Origin: Gymnodinialimonas ceratoperidinii
GTDB lineage: Bacteria > Pseudomonadota > Alphaproteobacteria > Rhodobacterales > Rhodobacteraceae
Length of the DNA: 64,000 nucleotides
Reading direction: 5' to 3'
Assembly (NCBI RefSeq): GCF_019297855.1
Contig: NZ_CP079194.1
Span: forward strand, 1,227,501 to 1,291,500
This document shows positions 34,486 to 42,958 of the stretch, piece by piece. The first letter of the stretch is position 1. Every line of letters begins with the position of its first letter. The notes under the pieces are model-generated. The model was not told the DNA's origin. It saw only the letters and a program-made list of their open reading frames with translations, and made no database searches. A program made the translations under genes and the position numbers.

Positions 34486-35840
34486 CGTTTCCCTTCCACG
34501 CGAGCCTGCTCCAGTCGGGCAAGCCTGTCTCCTTCGGGGCTGACCTGCCCGAAAAGGTTGATCTGGCCATCATCGGCGGCGGGGTGCTTGGCGTCTGCAC
34601 CGCGCTCTTTGCTGCGCGGGCCGGGCTCTCGGTGTTACTGCTGGAAAAGGGCCGCGTTGCGGCCGAACAATCGAGCCGCAACTGGGGATGGGTGCGCGTG
34701 CAGGGACGCGACGTGGCCGAGATCCCCATCGCGCTCGAATCGCAGACCCATTGGCAAGCGCTCGACGCCGAGCTTCAGGGCCGCCTTGGCCTGCGCCAGA
34801 TCGGCGTCACCTACCTTGCGCGCAGCGACAAGGATATGGCCGGTTACGAGGACTGGATCGCGCGGGCGCAGCCCCATGGCGTCTCCTCCACCACGATGGG
34901 TCGCGCCGCCGTGCAGGAGCTTCTTGGCCAGCCCGAGGGCAATTGGGTCGGTGGGCTGCATACGCCGACCGACCTCAAGGCCGAGCCATGGGTCGCGGTG
35001 CCGGAACTGGCGCGGCTCGCGCAGGAGGCCGGCGCGCTGATCCGCGAAGGTTGCGCCGTGCGCGCGCTCGACTTCGAGGCCGGACGCGTCACCGGGGTTG
35101 TGACCGAAGCCGGCCGGGTGCAGGCGGGGAAGGTGGTGCTCGCCGGCGGGTCGTGGTCGTCTCTGTTCCTGCGCCGCCACGGTGTCACCATCCCGCAGCT
35201 CTCGGTGCGCTCGACAGTGGTGGCCACGCAGCCCCTGCCACAGGTTCTCGCGACGGCGGCCGTCGATGACCGGCTTGCCATGCGGCCCCGCGCTGATGGC
35301 GGCTATACGCTCGCGCCCGCCGCCTTCGGAGAGCTTTTCGCCGGCCCCGACCTGATGCGTCACATCCACCGGTACCTGCCCCTCGCTCTCACCGGGGAAT
35401 TCGACGTGCACCTGCGCCCGCCGGCTCCGAAACACTACCCCGACGCCTTTGGCACCAAGCGAAACTGGGCCGAAGACGCACGTTCCCCGTTCGAGGATCT
35501 GCGCATCCTCGACCCCAAGCCGAACGCCCGGAAAGTCGCCGAGATCACGCGCCGTTTCGCTGAGATCTATCCTCAGGTCGGCGCGGTCGAGCCCCACGCC
35601 GCATGGGCCGGGATGATCGACGTGCTGCCCGACGTGGTGCCTGTGGTCGATCATGTGAAGCAACTGCCCGGGCTGATCGTGGCCACCGGCATGTGCGGCC
35701 ACGGCTTCGGGATCGGGCCTGCATTCGGCCGCATCCTTGCCGACATGGCGCAGGGAAAGCCCGTTGGCCACGATCTCAGCCGCTTCTCCATGGGACGTTT
35801 CAGTGATGGCTCGCGCCTGCGCCCCGGACCAAATCTTTAA
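34482..35840 (+). CDS. FAD-dependent amino acid oxidoreductase (DAO family)
   Basis: 452 residues with an N-terminal dinucleotide-binding motif (LAIIGGGVLGVCTALFAARA), the SRNWGWVRVQGRD segment and the C-terminal GMCGHGFGIGPAFGRILADM. This is the D-amino acid oxidase/glycine oxidase-like family; members oxidise amines or amino acids and often feed the quinone pool. Substrate unknown; translational coupling with argE suggests it acts on the released amino acid. Last residues are low complexity. Confidence 0.88.
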   Translation: MTFPFHASLLQSGKPVSFGADLPEKVDLAIIGGGVLGVCTALFAARAGLSVLLLEKGRVAAEQSSRNWGWVRVQGRDVAEIPIALESQTHWQALDAELQGRLGLRQIGVTYLARSDKDMAGYEDWIARAQPHGVSSTTMGRAAVQELLGQPEGNWVGGLHTPTDLKAEPWVAVPELARLAQEAGALIREGCAVRALDFEAGRVTGVVTEAGRVQAGKVVLAGGSWSSLFLRRHGVTIPQLSVRSTVVATQPLPQVLATAAVDDRLAMRPRADGGYTLAPAAFGELFAGPDLMRHIHRYLPLALTGEFDVHLRPPAPKHYPDAFGTKRNWAEDARSPFEDLRILDPKPNARKVAEITRRFAEIYPQVGAVEPHAAWAGMIDVLPDVVPVVDHVKQLPGLIVATGMCGHGFGIGPAFGRILADMAQGKPVGHDLSRFSMGRFSDGSRLRPGPNL

Positions 35841-35903
35841 CCGCTTGTCGGCCCGCGCGCGCGGTGTCACCTTCAAGCAAAATTCGACATGGGAGACGAC
35901 CAG

Positions 35904-37067
35904 ATGCCAGTTAAGAACCGCTTTGCAGAATTGCTGCCCGAGATCACCGAGTGGCGCCGCGACCTGCACGAAAACCCCGAGATCCTCTTCGACACGCACC
36001 GGACCTCGGGCATCGTGGCCGAGAAGCTGAAGGAATTCGGCTGTGACGAGGTGGTGACGGGCCTGGGCCGCACCGGCGTCGTGGGCGTCATCAAGGGCAA
36101 GACCAACAGCTCGGGCAAGACCCTTGGCCTGCGCGCCGACATGGACGCGCTGCCGATCTTCGAGGACACCGGGTTGGAATATGCCTCCAAAACCCCCGGC
36201 GCGATGCATGCCTGTGGCCACGACGGCCACACCGCGATGCTGCTCGGCGCGGCCAAATATCTGGCCGAGACCCGCAATTTCGACGGCACCGTGGCGGTAA
36301 TCTTCCAGCCTGCCGAGGAAGGCGGCGGCGGCGGCAAGGAGATGTGTGACGACGGCATGATGGAGCGGTTCGGCATCGACGAGGTCTATGGCATGCACAA
36401 CTGGCCGGGCCGCCCCGTGGGCTCCTTCGGCATCCGCTCGGGCGCCTTTTTCGCGGCTACCGATACGTTCGAGGTCCAGTTCAAGGGCAAGGGCGGTCAC
36501 GCCGCCAAGCCGCATGAGACCATCGACACCACTGTCATGGCAGCCCACGCGGTCATCGCGCTGCAGACGATCGCCGCGCGCAATGCCGACCCGGTGAGCC
36601 AGATCGTCGTCTCCGTCACCTCGCTGGAGACCGAGTCGAAGGCCTTCAACGTGATCCCCGAGACCGTCACCATGCGCGGCACCGTGCGCACCATGTCGAC
36701 CGAGAACCGCGACCTCGCCAACGAACGCGTGCCGGAAATCTGCGAAGGCGTCGCCGCGATGATGGGCGGCCGCGCCGAAGTGAACTACATCCGCGGCTAC
36801 CCGGTGATGGTGAACTCCGAAGAACAGACCGAATTCGCCGCCGAGGTCGCCCGCAGCGTCTCGGGCGATTGCGATGACGTGCCCTTGGTCATGGGCGGCG
36901 AGGACTTCGCCTTCATGCTCGAGGAACGCCCCGGCGCCTACATCCTCGTCGGCAACGGCGACACGGCCATGGTCCACCACCCGAAATACAATTTCAACGA
37001 CGAGGCGATCCCTGCGGGTTGCAGCTGGTGGGCGGAGATTGTCGAGAAGCGGATGCCGGCGGCGTGA
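35904..37067 (+). CDS. M20 family amidohydrolase (hippurate hydrolase-like)
   Basis: 387 residues: WRRDLHENPEILFDTHRTS, GLRADMDALPI, MHACGHDGHTAML, FQPAEEGGGGG and MGGEDFAFML are the hallmarks of M20D amidohydrolases such as HipO and IAA-amino acid hydrolases, including the metal-binding Cys-His and Glu-Glu. It cleaves N-acyl amino acids. Third gene of the operon. I prefer the second ATG (35904), with GGGAG about 10 nt upstream, over the ATG at 35889. A perfect 9-bp-stem hairpin follows. Confidence 0.92.
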   Translation: MPVKNRFAELLPEITEWRRDLHENPEILFDTHRTSGIVAEKLKEFGCDEVVTGLGRTGVVGVIKGKTNSSGKTLGLRADMDALPIFEDTGLEYASKTPGAMHACGHDGHTAMLLGAAKYLAETRNFDGTVAVIFQPAEEGGGGGKEMCDDGMMERFGIDEVYGMHNWPGRPVGSFGIRSGAFFAATDTFEVQFKGKGGHAAKPHETIDTTVMAAHAVIALQTIAARNADPVSQIVVSVTSLETESKAFNVIPETVTMRGTVRTMSTENRDLANERVPEICEGVAAMMGGRAEVNYIRGYPVMVNSEEQTEFAAEVARSVSGDCDDVPLVMGGEDFAFMLEERPGAYILVGNGDTAMVHHPKYNFNDEAIPAGCSWWAEIVEKRMPAA

Positions 37068-37083
37068 ACTGAATGTGTTAAGA

Positions 37084-37107
37084 GAGCCGGCCGATATAGG
37101 CCGGCTC
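37084..37107 (+). terminator. terminator-like hairpin after the amidohydrolase gene
   Basis: GAGCCGGCC (37084-37092) pairs perfectly with GGCCGGCTC (37099-37107) across a GATATA loop, 17 nt past the stop; the following AATTTCTCT is only weakly U-rich. Confidence 0.7.
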
Positions 37108-37177
37108 AATTTCTCTCTGCCTCAATTTTCCCCCAATTCCGGTTCAGGCTTCATCCCATTGAGTCGGAGGAATTGAG

Positions 37178-37768
37178 ATGAATGAATTGGGCTCCCATAA
37201 TGCCGTTTGGCTTGGGGACGGAGAATGGATCCATTTTGATAAATTTGGCGAATGCCATGACTACGACCCCGACGAGGAACACGACGCGCTCCTTCCCGTT
37301 TTAGAAGCAGAAGACAAGCTTAGTCGGCGCTTTCCCTTGGCGGGTATCTGTGTGATCCGGCAGGTTCTGCGTCTAACGAAGGCAAGCACGGAATATTTCG
37401 AGCAAACCGGCAAACACCTGAATATCTACGGCGCACTAGGGGAGTTATATGGCTCGATGGTCTGGGGCGTGAGGCTTCATAACAAGCCGAATGCCCAAGG
37501 CTCGGATGGAAAACTCGATAATGATTTTGTCGAGATCAAAACCATCGCACCGAATAGTACAACGAACAAGGTGAAGGTTAAACTCTCAGGCCATTTCAAT
37601 AAATTGCTTATCGTCAAGATCCAGGGACAAATGGAACACGGTCATGGTGACGTATTGCGAATGTCCTCCCGGATGATCGACCGTAGGGCGTTGACCCGTG
37701 CTACCTCGGGCGGGACCGTGGTGCCATGGAGCCGCGCTTGTGAATTAGGAGTAGCGCCACCAGAGTGA
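37178..37768 (+). CDS. unrecognised protein with PD-(D/E)XK nuclease-like core
   Basis: 196 residues I cannot assign to a named family with confidence. The segment [14 protein letters not shown], then [18 protein letters not shown], gives the E....D..(E)xK pattern of PD-(D/E)XK nucleases (Glu about 90, Asp near 116, EIK near 122). A GGAGG site lies 8 nt before the ATG. The gene is clearly more A/T-rich than its neighbours and lies in a small accessory patch next to a duplicated moaA 3' end, so horizontal acquisition is likely. A restriction-like or anti-mobile-element role is only a guess. Confidence 0.65.
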   Translation: MNELGSHNAVWLGDGEWIHFDKFGECHDYDPDEEHDALLPVLEAEDKLSRRFPLAGICVIRQVLRLTKASTEYFEQTGKHLNIYGALGELYGSMVWGVRLHNKPNAQGSDGKLDNDFVEIKTIAPNSTTNKVKVKLSGHFNKLLIVKIQGQMEHGHGDVLRMSSRMIDRRALTRATSGGTVVPWSRACELGVAPPE

Positions 37769-37780
37769 AGAGGGGCTCAC

Positions 37781-37958
37781 CCCCCCCCGTATGGCTCATG
37801 TGACGTGACATCTGACCATCGGCGACCTGTCGCGAATAGTCGAAATCATAGCCCTTGGGCTTGAGGTTGCTTGCTTTGCGGATCGCGTCCTCCAGCGTCA
37901 TGTCACGGTCGCCGGCCCGCAGGGGGGAGCGCGCGGGGCGATCATCTCTCTCCGTCAT
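37781..37958 (-). pseudogene. diverged second copy of the moaA 3' end
   Basis: On the minus strand this encodes [20 protein letters not shown] and then [20 protein letters not shown], which matches the last roughly 50 residues of the full moaA at 38719 ([10 protein letters not shown]..., [20 protein letters not shown]). Both end in SHTGG, but here a run of nine C on the plus strand shifts the frame past the expected stop. The two 3' ends are in direct orientation about 940 bp apart and flank the lectin gene. It is too short to be a working enzyme. Confidence 0.8.
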
Positions 37959-38060
37959 CCAACCATCATGCACCACCACGATACTGTTGCCAGCCGCCCA
38001 AGGCACAGCGCATAAAAAGTTAAGGCAATTTTTGGCCTTGGTTCCAGGGAGTGTATTTGC

Positions 38061-38558
38061 ATGAGAATTGATTTGAAAACAGCGTTGATCGCAGCATTGG
38101 CTGTAGGAGGGGCATCTGCGGCCTCTGCCCAAGGGTTTCCGAGCGGGTACTTCGAGATGACATCCCAGTTCCGCGAAGGCGCGAACGAGTGTCTGGAAAG
38201 CCGCAGCGCGGGGGGAGGTCCGGCATTTATGGATCGTTGCCAGAACGTGAGCGGGCAACAATGGCGCGCCATTCCAGCGGGCGGCGGCTATTTCCGTCTG
38301 ACAACGCAGTTCCGCGAAGGGGCTAATGAGTGCCTCGAAAGCAACCGATCCGGCGGCGGGCCTGCGTTCATGGATATTTGCCAGAATGTGTCGGGCCAGC
38401 TTTGGCGCGCGATCCCGGCGGGCGGCGGCTACGTGCGGCTTACCAGTCAATTCCGCGAAGGATCGAACGAGTGCCTGGAAAGCAGTAGCCGCGCCGATGG
38501 ACCGATCCGTATGGATCCCTGTGGCAACTTCTCGGGCCAGTTGTGGCGGTTTAACTAG
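38061..38558 (+). CDS. secreted three-repeat lectin-like protein (ricin B type)
   Basis: 165 residues with a signal peptide ([19 protein letters not shown], cleavage near AQG), then three tandem repeats of 47 residues. Each has FREG(A/S)NECLES, a second Cys 16 residues on (DRC, DIC, DPC) and SGQ(Q/L)W, the QxW motif of ricin-type beta-trefoil lectins, so one trefoil of three subdomains. Each repeat has its own disulfide-type Cys pair. Likely periplasmic or extracellular glycan binder. It is bracketed by the two moaA 3' ends. CAGGGA precedes the ATG by 10 nt. Confidence 0.82.
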   Translation: MRIDLKTALIAALAVGGASAASAQGFPSGYFEMTSQFREGANECLESRSAGGGPAFMDRCQNVSGQQWRAIPAGGGYFRLTTQFREGANECLESNRSGGGPAFMDICQNVSGQLWRAIPAGGGYVRLTSQFREGSNECLESSSRADGPIRMDPCGNFSGQLWRFN

Positions 38559-38585
38559 GGCGCCCAAAAACGTAACGTACCTTGG

Positions 38586-38617
38586 CCCATTCGCGGGCTC
38601 ACACTGCTGCGAATGGG
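38586..38617 (+). terminator. hairpin downstream of the lectin gene
   Basis: CCCATTCGC (38586-38594) pairs with GCGAATGGG (38609-38617) across a 14-nt loop, 27 nt after the stop. No T run follows, so termination is uncertain. Confidence 0.45.
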
Positions 38618-38659
38618 TGACCTGACCGGGGCAATGCGTGGCAATCCGGGGCTCCGCCC

Positions 38660-38722
38660 GTGAATTTCCCAAAAGGTCCACTGGACCTTTTGCCCGGCCA
38701 AGGGCCGGGTGCGGAAATTCAC
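38660..38722. repeat. 63-bp nested inverted repeat overlapping the moaA stop codon
   Basis: Outer arms GTGAATTTCC (38660-38669) and GGAAATTCAC (38713-38722) are perfect inverted copies. Inside are two more perfect hairpins: AAAAGGTCC/GGACCTTTT (38671-38691) and CCCGGCC/GGCCGGG (38693-38709). The right arm covers the moaA stop codon (38719-38721). It looks like a small palindromic repeat unit that doubles as a moaA terminator. Confidence 0.7.
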
Positions 38723-39729
38723 CCTCCCGTGTGGCTCATATGCCGTGACATCTGACCATCGGCGACCTGTCGGGAATAGTCGAAATCGTGGCCTTTGGGC
38801 TTCTGCCCGATGGCCGCGCGGATGCGTTCTTCCAGTAGCGCGTCGTCCTCGCTGGCGCGCAGCGGCGCGCGCAGGTCGACCATGTCTTCCTGCCCAAGGC
38901 ACATGTAAAGTTGCCCGGTGCAGGTCAGCCGCACCCGGTTGCAGCTTTCGCAGAAGTTATGGGACAGCGGCGTGATGAAGCCGATCTTCTGGCCGGTCTC
39001 GTTCAGCTGCACGTAGCGGGCAGGGCCGCCGGTGCGCTCGGCCAGATCGGTCAGGGTGAACCGCTCGGCCAGACGCGCGCGCAGGTCCTTGAGGGACCAA
39101 TATTGGTCCAACCGGTCCTCGTTGCCGAGATCGCCCATCGGCATGACCTCGATGAAGGTCAGGTCCATTCCGCGATCGAGGCACCATTCCTGCAGGGTGA
39201 ACAGCTCGTCCTCGTTGAAATTCTTCAGGGCGACCGCGTTGATCTTCACTTTCAGACCGGCGGCCAGCGCCGCGTCGATGCCGTCCATCACCTGCTTCAG
39301 GCGGCCCCACCGGGTGATCTCGGCGAATTTCTTCTCATCGATCGTGTCGAGCGAGATGTTGATCCGCTTCACCCCGGCCGCCGCGAGCGGCTCGGCAAAC
39401 CGCGCCAGCTGGCTGCCGTTGGTGGTCAGCGTCAATTCCTGCAGGTCGCCGCTCTCCAGATGACGCGTCATGCCCTGGAAGAAGGTCATGATATCGCGCC
39501 GCACCAGCGGCTCTCCGCCGGTGATCCGCAGCTTGCGCACGCCCATACGAATGAAGGTGGAGCACATGCGGTCGAGCTCCTCCAGCGTCAGAAGCTCCTT
39601 CTTCGGCAGGAACTGCATGTTCTCGGACATGCAGTAAACGCAGCGAAAATCGCAACGGTCCGTGACCGAGACCCGCAGGTAGGTGATGGCGCGGGCGAAG
39701 GGATCGATGAGGGGGGCAGCCTGTGTCAT
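38719..39729 (-). CDS. moaA: GTP 3',8-cyclase MoaA
   Basis: 336 residues of a radical SAM enzyme: [11 protein letters not shown] carries the CX3CX2C cluster motif, GGEPLVRRD the SAM site, and the C-terminal [18 protein letters not shown] the second [4Fe-4S] cluster; it ends in the GG tail needed for catalysis. MoaA with MoaC converts GTP to cyclic pyranopterin monophosphate for molybdenum cofactor. Length is normal. A diverged copy of its last 50 codons lies at 37781. Divergent from the lipoprotein gene. Confidence 0.96.
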   Translation of the reverse strand: MTQAAPLIDPFARAITYLRVSVTDRCDFRCVYCMSENMQFLPKKELLTLEELDRMCSTFIRMGVRKLRITGGEPLVRRDIMTFFQGMTRHLESGDLQELTLTTNGSQLARFAEPLAAAGVKRINISLDTIDEKKFAEITRWGRLKQVMDGIDAALAAGLKVKINAVALKNFNEDELFTLQEWCLDRGMDLTFIEVMPMGDLGNEDRLDQYWSLKDLRARLAERFTLTDLAERTGGPARYVQLNETGQKIGFITPLSHNFCESCNRVRLTCTGQLYMCLGQEDMVDLRAPLRASEDDALLEERIRAAIGQKPKGHDFDYSRQVADGQMSRHMSHTGG

Positions 39730-39827
39730 GGGCGGACCCTATGCCTGCGCGCGCAGTCACACAAGGACCGGTTGATCACGGTCCGGTGCGGGCCTAATCT
39801 GGCCTGAACGCTGTTGAGAGGTATAGA

Positions 39828-40310
39828 ATGACACGCGCAATTTCCCTTCTGGCCGTGCTTGCATTGGCAGGCTGTGCCAACGGCGGCCTTGGCGGTCTCC
39901 TCGGCGGCACCGGCCCCGCGACCGACACCGCGCCTGCTGCCGCACCAAGCGGCGAAGTGATCACCGAACCCGTCGTGGGAGAGGCAACCGCCGCAGATAT
40001 CGCTCCCGCCGACAGCAGCACCCGTGCCGCCGCCGTGGCAGCTGGCGACACCGCGTCCGGCGACAGCGTGCGCGGCTTCACCGTCGCGAGCCTCGGCGAC
40101 GCGACACGCCCCGGCCTCTGGATCGAGACGCCGCTGGTCGACCGGGAGCGCACCGCCACCGTCGTGGCCCCTGACGGCACCACCGTCGTGGTCACGGCCA
40201 GCCCGTCCGGGGGCGCCCGAGGCTCTGGCTCGCGCCTGTCTCTTGCCGCGTTTCAGGCCCTTGGGCTGAACCTCGCGTCGCTGCCCACCGTCACGGTGAT
40301 CGCCGATTGA
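39828..40310 (+). CDS. predicted lipoprotein of unknown function
   Basis: 160 residues with a lipoprotein signal ISLLAVLALAGC (lipobox LAGC, Cys 16), a Gly/Ala/Pro-rich linker (about 17-75), then a small conserved-looking domain (VRGFTVASLGDATRPGLWIE; RERTATVVAPDGTTVVVTAS; LSLAAFQALGLNLASLPTVT). The second half reads like an SPOR- or septal-ring-type surface domain found in Rhodobacteraceae lipoproteins, but I cannot name it. A GAGAGG site precedes the ATG. It is followed 34 bp later by the acyl-CoA synthetase gene. Confidence 0.78.
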   Translation: MTRAISLLAVLALAGCANGGLGGLLGGTGPATDTAPAAAPSGEVITEPVVGEATAADIAPADSSTRAAAVAAGDTASGDSVRGFTVASLGDATRPGLWIETPLVDRERTATVVAPDGTTVVVTASPSGGARGSGSRLSLAAFQALGLNLASLPTVTVIAD

Positions 40311-40344
40311 CCGGCTGATCCCCACGCGCGCATCCTGGCCCGAA

Positions 40345-41895
40345 ATGCGCCGGGCCTTCGCGTGGGATATCCCCGTGCAACTCAACCTAGCCCACGTCTG
40401 CTGCGAGCGATGGGCGCGGGCCGAGCCCGACCGCATCGCCGTGCGCCACATCGGCCCGCCGGACGAAGTCTGGACCTACGGTCAGTTGAAGGCCGCCTCC
40501 GATGGCCTTGCCGCGACACTGGCCGCGCGCGGGGTCACCCGTGGCGACCGGGTCGCGATCCTGATGGCGCAGAACCCGCGGGTGCTCGTCGCCCATCTGG
40601 CGGCCTTCAAGCTCGGCGCGATCTCGCTGCCGCTCTTCACGCTCTTCGGCGAGGATGCGCTGCGCTATCGCCTCGCGGACAGCGGTGCCAAGGCGGTGAT
40701 CGTCGACGGCGACGTCGAAGACAAGCTGCGCGCCGTCTGTGACGCGCCGGTCGTTCTCTCCAGCGGATTCAGCCATGCGCGCGGAGGTGAGAGCCCGCTC
40801 GACACGGCCATGTCCGCCGCACCCCTGCGACGAGCCGTTGAAACCACCGCCGAGGACCCCGCGGTAATGATCTACACCTCCGGTACCACGGGCGATCCCA
40901 AGGGCGTGCTGCACGCCCATCGGTTTCTCTATGGCCATCTGCCCTGCATGGAGCTGGCGCAGGCGGGCTTCCCGCAACCGGGAGACGTCGGTTGGACACC
41001 GGCCGATTGGGCCTGGATCGGCGGGCTGATGGACATGGCGATGCCCTGCCTCTTCTACGGCATTCCCCTGATCTCGCACAGATTTCCCAAGTTCGACCCG
41101 GAGGAGGCCTTCGCGCTACTCGCCCGGGAAAAGGTCACCAACAGCTTCCTGCCGCCCACCGCTCTGCGCCTGATGCGGCAGGCGAAACCGCCCGCGGATC
41201 TCTCCCTCCGAGCGATTGGCTCGGGCGGCGAGGCCCTCGGCGCCGATCTCCTCGATTGGAGCCGCGAAAGCCTCGGCTGTCCGATCAACGAGTTTTACGG
41301 GCAAACGGAAGCGAACCTCGTCATCGCCGCTTGCGACGGTCCGATGCCCCGTCACCCCGGTGCGATGGGCCTCCCCGTGCCGGGCCACGAGGTCGCACTT
41401 CTGGGCCCGGACGACACTCCGACAAGCCCGGGCGAGGTCGGTGAAATCTGCGTCCGCGCCCCTGATCCCGTGATGATGCTGCGCTACTGGAACAAGCCCG
41501 AGGCGACCGCCGAAAAGATCGTCAACGGCTGGCTGCGCACCGGCGATCTCGCCATCCAGACCCCGGGTGGTCAGTTCATCTTCCATGCCCGCAACGACGA
41601 TGTCATCACCTCCGCCGGCTACCGTATCGGCCCGGTCGAGATCGAGCAGGCCCTCTGCACCCATCCCGACGTGACCCTCGCAGCCGTCGTGGGCGTTCCC
41701 GATCCGATCCGAACCGAAGCCGTCGTCGCCCATGTCGTCCTGCGTGCCGGCGCCGATACCTCGGATATCGAAGCAACCCTTCAAAACCTCGTCCGCAGCA
41801 AGGTCTCCGCCCACATGGTGCCGCGTCAGATCGTGCTTGCCGATAGCCTGCCGATGACGACGACCGGCAAGATCCTCCGACGCGCGCTCCGCTAA
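40345..41895 (+). CDS. AMP-dependent acyl-CoA synthetase
   Basis: 516 residues of the ANL superfamily: P-loop-like YTSGTTGDPKGVLHAH, the A5 motif NEFYGQTEANLVIA, GWLRTGDLA and the C-terminal catalytic Lys in TTTGKILRRALR. It activates a carboxylic acid with ATP and CoA. The sequence is closest in style to medium-chain or aromatic acid-CoA ligases, but specificity is not readable. Followed by a 3'-UTR element (copy C) and convergent with an SDR gene. Confidence 0.9.
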   Translation: MRRAFAWDIPVQLNLAHVCCERWARAEPDRIAVRHIGPPDEVWTYGQLKAASDGLAATLAARGVTRGDRVAILMAQNPRVLVAHLAAFKLGAISLPLFTLFGEDALRYRLADSGAKAVIVDGDVEDKLRAVCDAPVVLSSGFSHARGGESPLDTAMSAAPLRRAVETTAEDPAVMIYTSGTTGDPKGVLHAHRFLYGHLPCMELAQAGFPQPGDVGWTPADWAWIGGLMDMAMPCLFYGIPLISHRFPKFDPEEAFALLAREKVTNSFLPPTALRLMRQAKPPADLSLRAIGSGGEALGADLLDWSRESLGCPINEFYGQTEANLVIAACDGPMPRHPGAMGLPVPGHEVALLGPDDTPTSPGEVGEICVRAPDPVMMLRYWNKPEATAEKIVNGWLRTGDLAIQTPGGQFIFHARNDDVITSAGYRIGPVEIEQALCTHPDVTLAAVVGVPDPIRTEAVVAHVVLRAGADTSDIEATLQNLVRSKVSAHMVPRQIVLADSLPMTTTGKILRRALR

Positions 41896-41901
41896 ACGCC
41901 G

Positions 41902-41951
41902 CGCCCCTTCATCTTTTCATAAATACGGCGGGGGTGCGGGGGCTGGCCCCC
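41902..41951 (+). repeat. 3'-UTR element, copy C (downstream of acyl-CoA synthetase)
   Basis: Seven nt past the stop: CCCCTTCATCTTTTC then ATAAATACGG, GC-rich spacer, and a perfect GCGGGGG/CCCCCGC hairpin with a CTGG loop (41934-41951). Of its first 25 nt, 24 match copy D at 48714-48738. Confidence 0.75.
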
Positions 41952-42027
41952 GCCACTCGGCGACGCAGTCGGCGACAGCACCCGGTTCACCCCGGCGCCC
42001 CCGCAGCTTTCTGCCGCAACCCCGACC

Positions 42028-42789
42028 TCAAGTCACATGCCCGCCCGAGATCTGGATCGCCTGCCCATTGACGCTCCGCGCGGCATGAGAGCAGAGCCAG
42101 AGCGCGGTTGCCGTGACTTCGTCGGTCGACAGCAGACGCTTGTGCCGATTGCCCCGCGCCAGAAGATCGCGGGCCTCTTCCTCGGACATGCCGCGACTCT
42201 CGGCGATCTGGGCGGCATTGCGCTCGACGACCGGCGTGTCGACATAGCCCGGGCAGATCGCGTTGAAGGTGATGTTGGAGCCCATGTACTCCTCCGACAG
42301 CCCCCGGATCAGCCCGATCACGCCGTGTTTCGAGGCGGTGTAGGCGATCGCGCCGGAGAGGCCGCGCAGCCCGGCGATGGAGGAAATCGCGATCATCCGC
42401 CCCCACTCGTCGCGGTCCAGCGTCGCCAGCGCCGCCTGAAAGGTCAGAAAGGTGCCATCAAGGTTCGTGGTCATCGTTTGGCGCCAATGATCCAGCGTTT
42501 CATGGCGGAACGGCGCGGGCTCGGCGATGCCCGCATTCGCCACGCAGACCGTGACCGGGCCGCGCAGACTGGCGGCGGACTTGAAGCCATCGCGCACCGA
42601 CGCCTCTTGGGTGACATCCATCTCCAAGGCGTGCAGGCGCGGATGCATTGCCGCGACCTTGTCGAGCCGGTCCGCATCGCGGCCGGTGATCGTGACTTCC
42701 TGTCCCAGACCAGCCAACCCAAGTGCGATTCCAAGGCCGATGCCCGTGCTGCCGCCGGTGACCACCGCGTGCTGTCCCGTGTGCTTCAT
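42028..42789 (-). CDS. SDR family NAD(P)-dependent oxidoreductase
   Basis: 253 residues of a classical short-chain dehydrogenase: cofactor motif TGGSTGIGLGIALG, NAG in VANAGIAEP, catalytic Ser region AISSIAGLRG, and YTASKHGVIG for Tyr/Lys. Overall it resembles 3-hydroxybutyrate or 3-hydroxyacyl-CoA dehydrogenases. Substrate unknown. I start at MKHTGQHAVVTGG (42789); the open frame continues 41 codons upstream without family-like sequence. Convergent with the acyl-CoA synthetase gene, divergent from pntA. Confidence 0.9.
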   Translation of the reverse strand: MKHTGQHAVVTGGSTGIGLGIALGLAGLGQEVTITGRDADRLDKVAAMHPRLHALEMDVTQEASVRDGFKSAASLRGPVTVCVANAGIAEPAPFRHETLDHWRQTMTTNLDGTFLTFQAALATLDRDEWGRMIAISSIAGLRGLSGAIAYTASKHGVIGLIRGLSEEYMGSNITFNAICPGYVDTPVVERNAAQIAESRGMSEEEARDLLARGNRHKRLLSTDEVTATALWLCSHAARSVNGQAIQISGGHVT

Positions 42790-42958
42790 CTCGCATGACC
42801 CTCCGTTTGAACTCTCAGCCTGCCGCAAAGGTGCGGCACTGTATACGGGTGAAATGGCCATAAAAATGGGGGCTTGCCGTTGTCCCTCGCATCGCGTCTT
42901 GATAGTTGCCAATCGAGCGGCCCTTGGGCCTTGGGGGTAATCAACGGGGGGAAGAGCG

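Noticed and set aside
34635..37109. 824-residue open frame antisense to the FAD oxidoreductase and amidohydrolase
   Set aside because: Shadow frame without recognisable motifs; both sense genes have full catalytic signatures.
37781..38681. A 326-residue minus-strand frame joining the moaA fragment to upstream sequence antisense to the lectin gene
   Set aside because: The only protein-like part is the moaA-derived stretch; the rest is an antisense image of the lectin repeats.
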